Positions 16,681 to 25,447 of a DNA stretch of 64,000 nt are shown here, piece by piece. Each line of letters begins with the position of its first letter. Within the stretch, counting starts at the first letter, position 1. The stretch spans positions 1,984,001 to 2,048,000 of the forward strand of contig NZ_CAXUQH020000001.1 in assembly GCF_964253085.1 (NCBI RefSeq), written 5' to 3'. A program made the translations under genes and the position numbers. Source of the stretch: Paenibacillus_E sp964253085. Lineage in GTDB: Bacteria > Bacillota > Bacilli > Paenibacillales > NBRC-103111. Below the pieces are notes generated by a model. That model searched no databases and was not told the DNA's origin. It saw nothing but the letters and a program-made list of their open reading frames with translations.

Positions 16681-18356
16681 CTTGTTGCTTCTCCTTTAGA
16701 TAGGTAAGTTGTTGTTGGCAGCGTGATCTCGACGATCGTACCCTCCGTAAGTTTACTGCTAATTTTCATGAACCCACCGTGCGCTTCAATGATCCGATAG
16801 CAAACCATCAGGCCTAGTCCTGTTCCCTTTTCCTTTGTGCTGTAGAAGGGTTCCCCAAGTTTGGGGAGACGTTCAGGCGCAATGCCACAACCCTGATCCA
16901 CGAAACGAACAAGAATTTGATTGCCCGAGCCTTTCAGCTCTGCATGAATCTGCAGATTCCCACCTTGCGACATCGACTCTATGGCATTTTTCATAATATT
17001 AATAAAGACCTGCTTAATTTGATTCTCATCACACGTAACAGGCGGAAGCCCAGAGTCGACCTCTGCTTCAATTTCGATATTTGAGAGGAGTGCTTGAGGC
17101 TGAAGTAACTCTACGGTGCTCATGATGATCGTATACAACGTACTAGTAACGAAATGGGTAGCCTGTGGTTTGGATACAAACAAAAACTCATTCACAATGA
17201 ATTCTATACGCTGCAGTTCTTTTTGCATAATTTCGATGTAATATTGTTCCTTGGCAGAGCTTGTTTTGAGCAGCTTGAGGAATCCTTTTAACGCGGTCAG
17301 CGGATTGCGGATCTCATGTGCAACACCAGCAGCCAACTGTCCAACGGCAGATAGCTTATCTGATTTTATTAACAATTCCTGCGTTTTCTTCAATTCCGTA
17401 ATATCACTGAATGTAATGACGGTACCTAGCAGCTGGCCACCTCCATCAAGCATAGGGCTGGACATGTACTCAACTGGAAAGCTGGTTCCATCCTTTTTCC
17501 AGAACAGATCTTCATTCATTATCGCGCCTTCACGCTGAAGCATCGTATTTACTGTCGTGTTTTCCTCACGAATCACCAAAGTTCCATCCTCATGAAGAGG
17601 TCGAATAAGGTTATGTATACGTCTACCTAGCATTTCGTCCACTTTCCAACCGGTGATGGCTTCCGCTGCTTTGTTCCAGAAAATGGTGCGTCCATTCGTA
17701 TCAAATCCATATATGCCTTCAGAAACCGAATTGAGAATAAGTTGATTTTGTTTATAGAGCTTATCAATTTCTTTCTTCTGTTCCCTGATCTCGGTCAAAT
17801 CTTTAAGAATAGCATAAACTCCAACGATTAGGTTGCCCACCTTGGTAGGAACAAAAGTTACATTAGAGGGAATAGGGATACCATTTTGATGTAAAAATGA
17901 AGCATCGAAATTTTGGGGCATTCCTTCTGAAGCTACTTGGAAATGGTGCAGCGTTTTGAGTAGATCCGGAGGATGGATCATTGGAAGAAATGAAGCAGAT
18001 TTGGACGATTCCTCACCCAACCCTAGCAAGCTCTCAAGTCCGTGATTCGAAGAAAGGATCTCACCATCCAAACTAAAGGAAATGATGGAATCAGGATGGT
18101 TATCAAATAGTGATTTATATCGCTCCGCAGTTTCTGAAATCCTGATTTCACGTCGCTTGAGTAATCTTATTACGAATAAGGCGAGTATCATAAATACGAC
18201 GAACATACTACAATCAAGTACGATACTTGCCATGCGGTTATGTTGAAAAAATGATAGATGGTGCAAACCAAAAAAATTAATACCGAAGATCGTTATGCCA
18301 CCTATTAGGTAGATCGTGAATTTTCGCATACTTACAGGAGGGGGGTTCATCGTCAT
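16677..18356 (-). CDS. Sporulation-type PAS histidine kinase
   Basis: 559-residue membrane kinase. Two transmembrane helices (~12-32 and ~43-65) flank a very short outside loop, then two PAS domains (~75-195 and ~205-320). HisKA carries the phospho-acceptor His347 in GVAHEIRNPLTALKG, and the ATPase domain has NIMKNAIESM, DQGCGI and GTGLGLMVCYRIIEAHGG. The HEIRNPLT form and domain order resemble KinB/KinC/KinE-like kinases feeding Spo0F. No response regulator is adjacent, as is usual for those kinases. AAGGAG precedes ATG 18356. Confidence 0.9.
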   Translation of the reverse strand: MTMNPPPVSMRKFTIYLIGGITIFGINFFGLHHLSFFQHNRMASIVLDCSMFVVFMILALFVIRLLKRREIRISETAERYKSLFDNHPDSIISFSLDGEILSSNHGLESLLGLGEESSKSASFLPMIHPPDLLKTLHHFQVASEGMPQNFDASFLHQNGIPIPSNVTFVPTKVGNLIVGVYAILKDLTEIREQKKEIDKLYKQNQLILNSVSEGIYGFDTNGRTIFWNKAAEAITGWKVDEMLGRRIHNLIRPLHEDGTLVIREENTTVNTMLQREGAIMNEDLFWKKDGTSFPVEYMSSPMLDGGGQLLGTVITFSDITELKKTQELLIKSDKLSAVGQLAAGVAHEIRNPLTALKGFLKLLKTSSAKEQYYIEIMQKELQRIEFIVNEFLFVSKPQATHFVTSTLYTIIMSTVELLQPQALLSNIEIEAEVDSGLPPVTCDENQIKQVFINIMKNAIESMSQGGNLQIHAELKGSGNQILVRFVDQGCGIAPERLPKLGEPFYSTKEKGTGLGLMVCYRIIEAHGGFMKISSKLTEGTIVEITLPTTTYLSKGEATR

Positions 18357-18544
18357 TGACTCTCATCTCTCCTTTTTGAGATTCTCTTTCATAGTTTAAC
18401 AGGAATTGATATTATTTTGTATAATTTACCATTGTTTTTGTATTTTATTTTATTTGGAGTCGTTTTAATGCTAAGTTTCGACAATTTAAGTATGAAGGTA
18501 GAATTGGGGCGTGTATCTGAGTAGATAGAACTATTTTTGTGAAA

Positions 18545-18573
18545 TTGACAGTATACTTGTCCTAAAATATTAT
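18545..18573 (+). promoter_or_regulatory. SigA promoter of cheX
   Basis: A consensus TTGACA (18545-18550) and TATTAT (18568-18573) are 17 bp apart. A second TATAAT at 18575-18580 is too far from the -35 box to be used with it. The start point would leave a ~55-base leader before the cheX ATG. Confidence 0.8.
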
Positions 18574-18637
18574 GTATAATGTTGAAAAAGGTCGTTTTTC
18601 TGTGGAACTTATTCACAAATGAGATCGGAGCGGAGCT

Positions 18638-19096
18638 ATGAAGGCTGAGTACATTAATCCCTTTTTGGAGTCGGCTAGAATCGTCATCGAGCAAGTTGCT
18701 AACATTCGCCCAACGACAGGGCAGCTCGGCATTAAAGACGTCAAATTTGTGGAAAAGTATATCTGGATCCAAATTGGTATGACTGGACAAATGGAAGGCG
18801 ACGTCGTCTTCGGCTTGGCTGAAGATGTTGCTTTGAAAATGGTGTCTGCCATGATGGGTGGATTCGTTATCACTGAGATGGATGAAATGGGAAAGAGTGC
18901 CATTTCTGAACTGGGTAATATGATTAGTGGTAATGCGAGTACGATGCTCTTTAATCAAGGCGTTCGGGTAGACATTACGCCACCGAAGTTAGTCCAATCT
19001 GCAACGGCAGCAGGTTTTGTGCCGAAGAAAGCGTTGACCATTCCTTTAATTATGGATGGTATTGGTGAACTAGACATTCAAGTACTAATTACGTAA
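18638..19096 (+). CDS. cheX: CheX-type CheY-P phosphatase
   Basis: 152-residue chemotaxis phosphatase that dephosphorylates CheY-P. The catalytic E-x-x-N pair is present as Glu91 and Asn94 in SAISELGNMISGNAS, and the alpha-beta layout matches CheX. A single catalytic motif separates it from CheC, which has two. It is monocistronic here, with its own strong SigA promoter and terminator, away from any flagellar genes, as is common for CheX in Paenibacillus-like genomes. Confidence 0.92.
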   Translation: MKAEYINPFLESARIVIEQVANIRPTTGQLGIKDVKFVEKYIWIQIGMTGQMEGDVVFGLAEDVALKMVSAMMGGFVITEMDEMGKSAISELGNMISGNASTMLFNQGVRVDITPPKLVQSATAAGFVPKKALTIPLIMDGIGELDIQVLIT

Positions 19097-19108
19097 TATA
19101 AGTAAGAA

Positions 19109-19147
19109 CGTTGGAGTACCAGCATTATGGTAACTCCATTTTTTTTG
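19109..19147 (+). terminator. Terminator of cheX
   Basis: A GGAGTACCA...TGGTAACTCC stem with one bulge is followed by ATTTTTTTT. The SDR gene downstream therefore starts after this element. Confidence 0.85.
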
Positions 19148-19170
19148 TGCGTAGAAGGGAGTGGAAGAGG

Positions 19171-19947
19171 TTGGAAATCAAGAACAAGGTTGTCTTGATA
19201 ACAGGCGCTTCAAGTGGAATTGGAGCTTTGATGGCGCAGCAATTTGCAGCTAAGGGTGCGATTCCTGTATTGACGGCACGACGTACGGATATGCTGAAAC
19301 AACTCGCTTCAAGCTTGCCAGGGCAACATGCTGTCTACGCCATGGATGTTACGAAGACAGATGAGGTAAATGAAGTTGTGAGTCGCATTATCGCCGAATT
19401 TGGGCGTATTGATATACTGATTAATAATGCTGGATATGGCATATTTGAGGCATTTACGGAGGCACCTCTTGCTCATTTTGAAGAGATGATGGATGTGAAT
19501 TATCTGGGGCTCGTACGATGCACGCAGGCTGTGCTCCCGCATATGTTGACGGCAGGTAATGGCCATATTGTCAATATTGCCTCAATGGCAGGTAAAATTG
19601 GCTCTGCCAAATCAACAGCCTATTCGGCAACCAAGCATGCGGTGCTGGGATTTACGAATAGTTTGCGGATGGAACTAGCCAGAACGGGCGTATCGGTGAC
19701 AGCGATTAATCCAGGTCCGATTGCGACACCATTTTTCGACAAGGCGGATCCGAGCGGTAATTATGTGAAGAACATCGCATGGTTTATGTTAAAACCAGAA
19801 AAAGTAGTCAAAGAACTCATTCATGCCATCGAGAAAAACATTCCGGAGAAGAACCTGCCTTTTGTAGCGGGAGTGGGGATTAAATTATTTCATTTGTTTC
19901 CTCGCCTATTTGACAAGCTGGCGTCAGGTATCATGAATAAAAAATAA
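19171..19947 (+). CDS. Short-chain dehydrogenase (YqjQ/DltE-like)
   Basis: 258-residue classical SDR. The TGASSGIG cofactor motif lies near the N-terminus, followed by NNAGYG, a catalytic Ser in NIASMAGKIGS and YSATKHA. The C-terminal region (PEKVVKELIHAIEKN) is the arrangement seen in YqjQ-like ketoreductases, whose substrate is not established. TTG 19171 is chosen because AAGGGAG lies nine bases upstream. An upstream in-frame TTG at 19111 lies inside the cheX terminator and is unlikely. Confidence 0.88.
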   Translation: MEIKNKVVLITGASSGIGALMAQQFAAKGAIPVLTARRTDMLKQLASSLPGQHAVYAMDVTKTDEVNEVVSRIIAEFGRIDILINNAGYGIFEAFTEAPLAHFEEMMDVNYLGLVRCTQAVLPHMLTAGNGHIVNIASMAGKIGSAKSTAYSATKHAVLGFTNSLRMELARTGVSVTAINPGPIATPFFDKADPSGNYVKNIAWFMLKPEKVVKELIHAIEKNIPEKNLPFVAGVGIKLFHLFPRLFDKLASGIMNKK

Positions 19948-19982
19948 AGCGGCTCCCAGTCACATTGGGGTCGCTTTTTTTC
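19948..19982 (+). terminator. Terminator after the SDR gene
   Basis: An AGCGGCTCCCA...TTGGGGTCGCT stem containing G-T pairs is followed by seven Ts. Confidence 0.8.
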
Positions 19983-19990
19983 TACCTATT

Positions 19991-20254
19991 CTACGTTTCT
20001 GATTGATCAGACTTTGCTGCTTGTTTCGCTTGATTCAGCGCGCGGATTTCTTCGAAAATCTTTCGCATTTCTGCTTTGCCCTCGGGATGAGATTGATTCC
20101 AATGGGAGGCAAGTGCGGGTAGTGCCTTATGAACATGATTGAAGAAAGCCCATATCTTGATTTTCTCAATCATTTCTGGGGACGTATCACCTGTAATAAG
20201 TTCTGCGGTCTTGGCGACCAACGTGTTAAAATCGTTTTCGAAATCGGTATGCAT
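19991..20254 (-). CDS. DUF2573-family small protein (YusU-like)
   Basis: 87-residue cytoplasmic protein of unknown function. The pattern FNTLVAKTAELITGD, SPEMIEKIKIWAFFNHVHK, LPALASHWNQSHPEGK and a closing EIRALN matches the YusU/DUF2573 proteins of bacilli. ATG 20254 is chosen because GAAGGG abuts the in-frame ATG at 20263 and is nine bases from this one. It is convergent with the SDR gene. Confidence 0.75.
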   Translation of the reverse strand: MHTDFENDFNTLVAKTAELITGDTSPEMIEKIKIWAFFNHVHKALPALASHWNQSHPEGKAEMRKIFEEIRALNQAKQAAKSDQSET

Positions 20255-20263
20255 GCACGTCAT

Positions 20264-20665
20264 CCCTTCGGATGGAAATAGGGTAGTTGGAGCACTTTTA
20301 GTTTACCACATAGGAAAGCATAAGTATTCGGAAACCGAAAACGGCTTTCATATTGGCGATAAAACCTACATGTCTCGGGGTCCCCACAAAGTAATCGGAA
20401 TTTACTTCGAAGCTTATCATCACTTTGTGGGGTGGAATAGCGGTCGCTCATCCTTGAGTAGCTTCGATAGAGGTTTTCTCAATAGATGAACATGAGGCTG
20501 TCAAAATGTCACGAAGTACTCTCCCCCCTTGCATGTAATCGTTTCTTCAAACACAGGAAAATTTTTCCGACTATTTTAACGGTAACGATTGTTTACTCCT
20601 CCTTTATAACCTAAAATAAGGTAGATAACCGATAGGTATTTTACCTGTAGGCTAGGGGGGATAGA
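20264..20665. other. 402-bp intergenic region with a long structured element
   Basis: I find no convincing gene here. An 11-bp perfect inverted repeat (CCCCACAAAGT at 20382-20392, its complement at 20422-20432) encloses a 29-base loop containing the palindrome TTCGAA. AT-rich sequence from 20540 onward leads to the sigma factor gene and contains GGTAACGATTGTTTAC near 20581, a partial dyad. The hairpin has no T-run and so is not a simple terminator. It may be a regulatory RNA or a dispersed palindromic element. Confidence 0.55.
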
Positions 20666-21241
20666 ATGAAGTCACTGAGAGAGATATTTAACAGCGACTT
20701 TAATACATTAGATAAGGGTATGCAGGAACAGATTTATAGAGAATTTTACTTGCTCGTTTATCCGATGATTAATTTTATTTTAAGAGATCATGCTGCCGTG
20801 GAGGACATTATCCAGGAATCCTTTCTCCGTGCAGTTCACAAAGCCCCTTTATTAACAGAAATCGATAAATATGAGGGCTGGCTTAAGAGACTTACGCGGA
20901 ACGTAACTCTGAATCATTTGCGCAAACATAGGCGTAACCGTGATGAACTCGAGTCAGAGGTGTTGTTCTCCTTAAAGGAGTCAGCCCCAACATCGGATTA
21001 TTCGGCTTCACCAGACGTAGAGGTTGAAATGAAAGTCATGAGAGAAGCTGTTATTGCTTATATCAATCAACTTAACCCCGCCTATAGACAGATTATCGCG
21101 ATGAAGTGGATACATAATTTATCTTATAAAGATATGGCTAGTGAGCTTTGTGTGACCGAAGGCGTTGTGCGTCAGAGGCTTTTTCGTGCAAGGGATGCCA
21201 TTAAACAGAAGTTTTTGGATGATTGGGGCTCAGACAGATAG
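20666..21241 (+). CDS. ECF-type RNA polymerase sigma factor
   Basis: 191-residue group 4 sigma factor. Region 2 lies at ~20-85 (AAVEDIIQESFLRAV, then YEGWLKRLTRNVTLNHLRK), and region 4 at ~125-180 (LNPAYRQIIAMKWIHNLSYKDMA, then EGVVRQRLFRARDAIK). A GGGGGG ribosome site lies five bases before ATG. No anti-sigma gene follows; the next gene is a helicase 86 bases away with its own TTG start. Its control and regulon cannot be read from here. Confidence 0.92.
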   Translation: MKSLREIFNSDFNTLDKGMQEQIYREFYLLVYPMINFILRDHAAVEDIIQESFLRAVHKAPLLTEIDKYEGWLKRLTRNVTLNHLRKHRRNRDELESEVLFSLKESAPTSDYSASPDVEVEMKVMREAVIAYINQLNPAYRQIIAMKWIHNLSYKDMASELCVTEGVVRQRLFRARDAIKQKFLDDWGSDR

Positions 21242-21327
21242 AGGGACGGCATCTACATATTTGTTTGCTGAACCACTCTAGCATATAATATGGGCATGAG
21301 GTTGGAAGAGAAAAGGGGTATATCGTA

Positions 21328-22764
21328 TTGAGCACGAGTTTCGAACAGCTGCAGATTGCACAGACTTATCTAGATAAATTACAAGAATTAGGGATTGGTG
21401 AGCCAACGCCGATTCAAGCGGAAGGTATCCCAGTTCTCCTGCAAGGCAAAGACGCGATTATTCAATCCCAGACGGGAACGGGTAAAACACTCGCTTATTT
21501 GCTGCCTGCTTTGGAACGAATTGATCCCGCACAGAAACAATTGCAAGTCATGGTCATTGTCCCTACACGTGAGTTGGGCATGCAGATTATGCAGGAAATT
21601 GAGAAATTGACGAGCGGGGGACCGATTCGTTCACAATCCTTAATTGGTGGAGCGGCTGTTGCGAGGCAGATCGAAAAGCTGCGCCTTCACCCGCATATCG
21701 TTGTTGGAACGCCTGGACGCTTGCTGGAGTTAATGAAAGTTCGCAAGCTTACGCTGCATCACGTGAAAATGGGCATTGTCGATGAAGTTGACCAAGTGTT
21801 TGAACTTGGCTCTATGCAGGATGTAGAAGCGGTACTCAAAGGTATGCTTCGCACTAGTCAAATGGTGTTTGTCTCGGCGACTATTCCTCAAAGCACGGAG
21901 CAAGCAGCGGGCAGATGGTTGAAGGATCCGGTTATTATCAAAATTAACCCCTCCCAGCGTACGGCTGAAACGTTGGAACATCACTATGTCGTGTGTCAGG
22001 AACGTGAAAAGATAGACACACTCCGAAGACTTGTTCGGATGATTAAGCCAACTTCAGCTATTGTATTCATTAATGTGACTGATGATATTGCACAAGTCGT
22101 CGGTAAACTTCAATACGTCGGGCTTTCTGTTGAAGCTCTATATGGAGAGGCGAGCAAGCAGGATCGTGCCAAAGTGATGGGAAATTTCCGTGAAGGGAAA
22201 TTCCAATTATTGTTGGCGACGGACGTTGCTGCCAGAGGTCTTGATATTGAAGGTGTGACGCACGTCTTCCATTTAGATGTGGCGACGAATGCGGAGTATT
22301 ACCTTCACCGTGTAGGTCGGACAGGCCGGATGGGCCGTGAGGGGACTTCGATCTCTATCGTGACCTCGAGAGAGCTCTTCATCATCGAAAAATTCGAGAA
22401 GCAGCTCGGCATCACGATTGAGCCGAAGGCGATGTACGAGGGCCGGTTGGTTGACCCGGCCCAAGACCGCAGTGCGGCTACGATGCGCAGCCGCCGTGAA
22501 GCCGCGCGCCCAAGCGGTGCAGCACCTTCGCGCAGCGGCTCCGCCGGCGCGCGTGAGGCTGCCGCGCCTGCGGGCGCGGTGCGCGTTAGCGCCGCGGCCC
22601 CGGACGCGCGCGGCCAACAGGGCGCTGCTCCGGCGAAGCCGGCAGCGCAAGGGAAGACGGCCGCCGCAGGCAAGGCCGTCAGCAAAGCGCAACGCGAGCG
22701 CGATCGCAAGAGCAAGGGCGCTCCGCGCTGGCTGAAAGAGAAGCAGCAGAATAAAGAAGAGTAG
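21328..22764 (+). CDS. DEAD-box RNA helicase with Ala-rich tail
   Basis: 478-residue ATP-dependent RNA helicase. Q-motif PTPIQAEGIP, motif I QSQTGTGKT, Ia PTRELGMQ, Ib GTPGRLLE, motif II DEVD in place of DEAD, III SATI, IV-V TDVAARGLDI and VI HRVGRTGRMG are all present. Residues ~380-478 are a low-complexity Ala/Arg/Lys tail encoded by GC-rich DNA, likely an RNA-binding extension as in CshA-type helicases. The start is TTG 21328 with AAAGGGG ten bases upstream. Roles in ribosome assembly or mRNA decay are typical of the family. Confidence 0.93.
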   Translation: MSTSFEQLQIAQTYLDKLQELGIGEPTPIQAEGIPVLLQGKDAIIQSQTGTGKTLAYLLPALERIDPAQKQLQVMVIVPTRELGMQIMQEIEKLTSGGPIRSQSLIGGAAVARQIEKLRLHPHIVVGTPGRLLELMKVRKLTLHHVKMGIVDEVDQVFELGSMQDVEAVLKGMLRTSQMVFVSATIPQSTEQAAGRWLKDPVIIKINPSQRTAETLEHHYVVCQEREKIDTLRRLVRMIKPTSAIVFINVTDDIAQVVGKLQYVGLSVEALYGEASKQDRAKVMGNFREGKFQLLLATDVAARGLDIEGVTHVFHLDVATNAEYYLHRVGRTGRMGREGTSISIVTSRELFIIEKFEKQLGITIEPKAMYEGRLVDPAQDRSAATMRSRREAARPSGAAPSRSGSAGAREAAAPAGAVRVSAAAPDARGQQGAAPAKPAAQGKTAAAGKAVSKAQRERDRKSKGAPRWLKEKQQNKEE

Positions 22765-22816
22765 CGCTAGCGCGCTTCTTCACGAAGGCTACTCATGATC
22801 TGCGGGGTGTATAAGC

Positions 22817-23362
22817 ATGCTGAAGAAAGTTACGATCACACTCCTGATGTTGGCTGTCATCGCCGCGGTGATGCTACTCATCATCATCCAGTATGTGAAA
22901 CCAACAAAGTCGCTAGATCTACAATATAAAGAGATTGCCATAAGCAACAAAATTGCAGAAATGATCCTCTCCCGGAAGCTGGACGTGCGGCTTTCGGAAG
23001 AGGAAGTAAATCAATTACTGAAAAAGCAGTTAGCTTCGCACAGCACACTGCCACATGACTTTCGGATGGAAGGTGCAGAGTTGAATCTGCAGGGCGCCAT
23101 GGTTGAGGCGGATGTAAATGTGAGGTGGCGCGAGCGGATTCCGATCGGTGCTCACGCGATGTTCACATTGGCTTGGGATCCACCGAATCTGGTCATCCAG
23201 CATGTGAATACGCAAATCCGGAATTGGCAGCTGCCTAATGCTTGGCTTCAACTTGCTCCTATTGAAATTCCACTGCAATCTTACTTGCCTAAATTAATTG
23301 GCATTAAAAATGTGGTGTTCGAAGACAACGCCATTCTCATACAACTAAAGCCATTTCAGTAA
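22817..23362 (+). CDS. YpmS-like (DUF2140) membrane-anchored protein
   Basis: 181-residue protein with one N-terminal membrane helix (residues ~5-27) and an extracytoplasmic domain. The layout, with LSEEEVNQLLKKQL after the anchor and beta-rich segments such as GAMVEADVNVRW, resembles YpmS/DUF2140, whose function is unknown. It lies 52 bases downstream of the helicase, probably in the same transcript, and is followed by a terminator. Confidence 0.65.
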   Translation: MLKKVTITLLMLAVIAAVMLLIIIQYVKPTKSLDLQYKEIAISNKIAEMILSRKLDVRLSEEEVNQLLKKQLASHSTLPHDFRMEGAELNLQGAMVEADVNVRWRERIPIGAHAMFTLAWDPPNLVIQHVNTQIRNWQLPNAWLQLAPIEIPLQSYLPKLIGIKNVVFEDNAILIQLKPFQ

Positions 23363-23368
23363 AACGAA

Positions 23369-23412
23369 AACCCTTCCTACCACCTTAGTGGCTGTGAAGG
23401 GTCTTTTGCTTT
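23369..23412 (+). terminator. Terminator after the YpmS-like gene
   Basis: An ACCCTTC...GAAGGGT stem with an inner CCAC/GTGG pairing is followed by CTTTTGCTTTT. Confidence 0.75.
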
Positions 23413-23444
23413 TGCTATCATCTACTTTCCCCGCTCGCATATCA

Positions 23445-24626
23445 TCAAACCTTGGCCCTCAACACTGGAGCCTGCCATTTACGTGTATACATAATAATAC
23501 CGAACACAACACACATACTGATCAGTACAAACCAGATCGAGACGCCTACATGGAAGTGATCCATGCCCCATCCGACACCAAGCGGCAGGATAGCTCCGCC
23601 TAAACCACCAGCGGCAATGAGCGTACTCGTCGTTTGCTCCGTACGTCCAGGCAACAGTTGATTCGCATAAATAAGGGCAACGGCGAACATACCTGACATG
23701 AATAACCCAAGCAAGAGGATTACGGCAAAACTACTCCAGAGATTCGTGCTGAACACCCATACGATTACGGTGATCAAACTTAAAGCGAACGAAAAAGCTA
23801 AGTATTTAAAATAGGTCATCTTCTCAGCAAGTGCACCTGCGAATAAGCGACCAACAACCATGGTTAACCAGTAAGCAGTGACACCGAGAGTAGAGACGGA
23901 GCTTGAAGCATGCAGCTGGTCCTTAAAGATTGACGGTAAGAAATTAACGATCGTATTTTCCATGCCGCAATATAAGAAAAACACGGTCATAAGTAAACAT
24001 AAAAATATGAACGATTTTTTAGAAAGTACAGGAACTCGCTCGGCTTTCTGCGAACGGTCCGCTTTATGTGCAAGTAATTCATCATGCTCGCCTAAGGAAA
24101 GCTTTGACCAAATGATGCCTGTTGCAAGAGCGCTTAGTCCCAGCAGCATAAAGGCAAGTTTCCAAAACCCATTTGCAATGAGTAGACTGGATACAAGGGG
24201 CATGAATAAAGCGCCAAGTCCAAAGAAAACTTCAAGCTTGCTGAAGGCAACCGCTTGTTGATCTTTGGCAGCCATGAGGACGAAGGTGCTGATACTGGAC
24301 TCTACGAGTCCGAAGGAGATACCTGCAAGGAAGGTCAACCCGATAACCATCGGCCAGGGTGGCAGTAAGCCAATGGCAAGCATAGCCACAAACAAGAAGC
24401 AAAATGCCATTGTAATCGTACTTCGACGACTGATGCGACGAATGAGTGTAGGCATCGCAAGCACACCTAGCATGAAACCCCCAAACTGCAAAAAGACCAG
24501 CAGCCCTCCGCCACTGTAACTTCGACCATAATGGGCTAGTAGTTCAGGCAACACAGCGCCGAAAATAACGTGCGTGCAGCCTGTTAGTAAATAGGATAGG
24601 CAGCCCATAATTAATAATCTTTTCAT
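23445..24626 (-). CDS. Major facilitator transporter
   Basis: 393-residue 12-helix transporter. The N-terminal half reads HVIFGAVLPELLAHYG then GFMLGVLAMPTLIRRISRRS (loop 2-3), and a cytoplasmic central loop rich in charged residues separates the halves (~185-205). It is the last gene of a deoR-HAD-MFS unit and overlaps the HAD gene by four bases, so it is likely to carry a sugar or related metabolite whose phosphate is handled by the HAD enzyme. The substrate is not identifiable. Confidence 0.88.
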   Translation of the reverse strand: MKRLLIMGCLSYLLTGCTHVIFGAVLPELLAHYGRSYSGGGLLVFLQFGGFMLGVLAMPTLIRRISRRSTITMAFCFLFVAMLAIGLLPPWPMVIGLTFLAGISFGLVESSISTFVLMAAKDQQAVAFSKLEVFFGLGALFMPLVSSLLIANGFWKLAFMLLGLSALATGIIWSKLSLGEHDELLAHKADRSQKAERVPVLSKKSFIFLCLLMTVFFLYCGMENTIVNFLPSIFKDQLHASSSVSTLGVTAYWLTMVVGRLFAGALAEKMTYFKYLAFSFALSLITVIVWVFSTNLWSSFAVILLLGLFMSGMFAVALIYANQLLPGRTEQTTSTLIAAGGLGGAILPLGVGWGMDHFHVGVSIWFVLISMCVVFGIIMYTRKWQAPVLRAKV

Positions 24627-25447
24627 AATGCGGTGCTTCCTTTACGTTCAATCGTAAGCTTATCATTATGAGCCAATACATGGGCAATCGCATCGGAAAC
24701 AGAATTCACTGTAATCGCGGCATGCTTTTTCACATCCGAATGAGCGGTATGCATAGCGAAGCTATGGGGTGTAATACCGAACATCGAGACATCATTAAAG
24801 GAGTCTCCAAAACACGCGATCTCTTCAGGCTTTAATCCCAAATGTGCAATAAGCGTAAGCAGGGAGCTGCCTTTGGAAACTTGATGAGGCATGATATCGA
24901 GGCAATCTGTATCAGCCAAATAGATGTCCAATTGATCACAGAGTTCTTCTTCTAACAGTGTCTTGATCTCAAGTAAATTCTCAACTTGCCCGAAAAGTGA
25001 ATATTTACATATCGGAAACGCATCCTTCAAGGACTGCTCCATCTCGCTTTTTACTTGAAAAGGTTCGAACATTCTAGCTTGAATCTCGTCGGAAGCTGGG
25101 TTCAAGTTTTCAATGTAATTGGTATTCCCGGAACAAATCAGCTTAACTACATCGAAAGCTTCGATGAGCTGATATACTTGATGGGCGATGGAAGGCTCAA
25201 ATAGCTTCGCTTGCAGAAGCGTACCATCCATCAAATGGATGAAGGCACCATTTTGGGAAACAGAATGAGCTTGATGATCGATATCTTGAAGTACTCTCTG
25301 CATCTCCAAATTCATTCTACCAGATGCTAGACAAAGCGTAATTCCTGATTCTCTCACTTGCTGTAGAGCTTTCAGCTCCCGCTCTGAGACTTTCTTATGA
25401 TGGTCAAGCAGCGTGCCGTCCAGATCGCTAACGATTAATTTAATCAT
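24623..25447 (-). CDS. Cof-type HAD phosphatase
   Basis: 274-residue HAD-IIB hydrolase. Motif I is DLDGTLLDHH (residues 8-17), motif II ASGR (~41), motif III a Lys in HQVSKGSSLL (~196), and motif IV FGDSFNDVSMF (~220). The C2b cap lies between motifs II and III. Cof enzymes remove phosphate from sugar phosphates, FMN or PLP. It overlaps the DeoR gene by eight bases and the transporter by four, giving a tightly coupled operon for uptake and handling of one substrate. Confidence 0.92.
   Translation of the reverse strand: MIKLIVSDLDGTLLDHHKKVSERELKALQQVRESGITLCLASGRMNLEMQRVLQDIDHQAHSVSQNGAFIHLMDGTLLQAKLFEPSIAHQVYQLIEAFDVVKLICSGNTNYIENLNPASDEIQARMFEPFQVKSEMEQSLKDAFPICKYSLFGQVENLLEIKTLLEEELCDQLDIYLADTDCLDIMPHQVSKGSSLLTLIAHLGLKPEEIACFGDSFNDVSMFGITPHSFAMHTAHSDVKKHAAITVNSVSDAIAHVLAHNDKLTIERKGSTAL

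Noticed and set aside
18389..18958. A 189-codon open frame on the minus strand over the cheX region
   Set aside because: It overlaps cheX and its SigA promoter. CheX has clear family motifs and a ribosome site, while this frame has no recognisable domain and its N-terminal half reads like the reverse of cheX.
20260..20489. Overlapping frames in the region before the sigma factor gene
   Set aside because: They lack ribosome sites and cross the inverted repeat at 20382-20432, which reads better as a structured non-coding element.
22273..22735. Several long open frames in the GC-rich 3' end of the helicase gene
   Set aside because: High GC removes stop codons on all frames there. The Ala-rich tail of the helicase explains the sequence.
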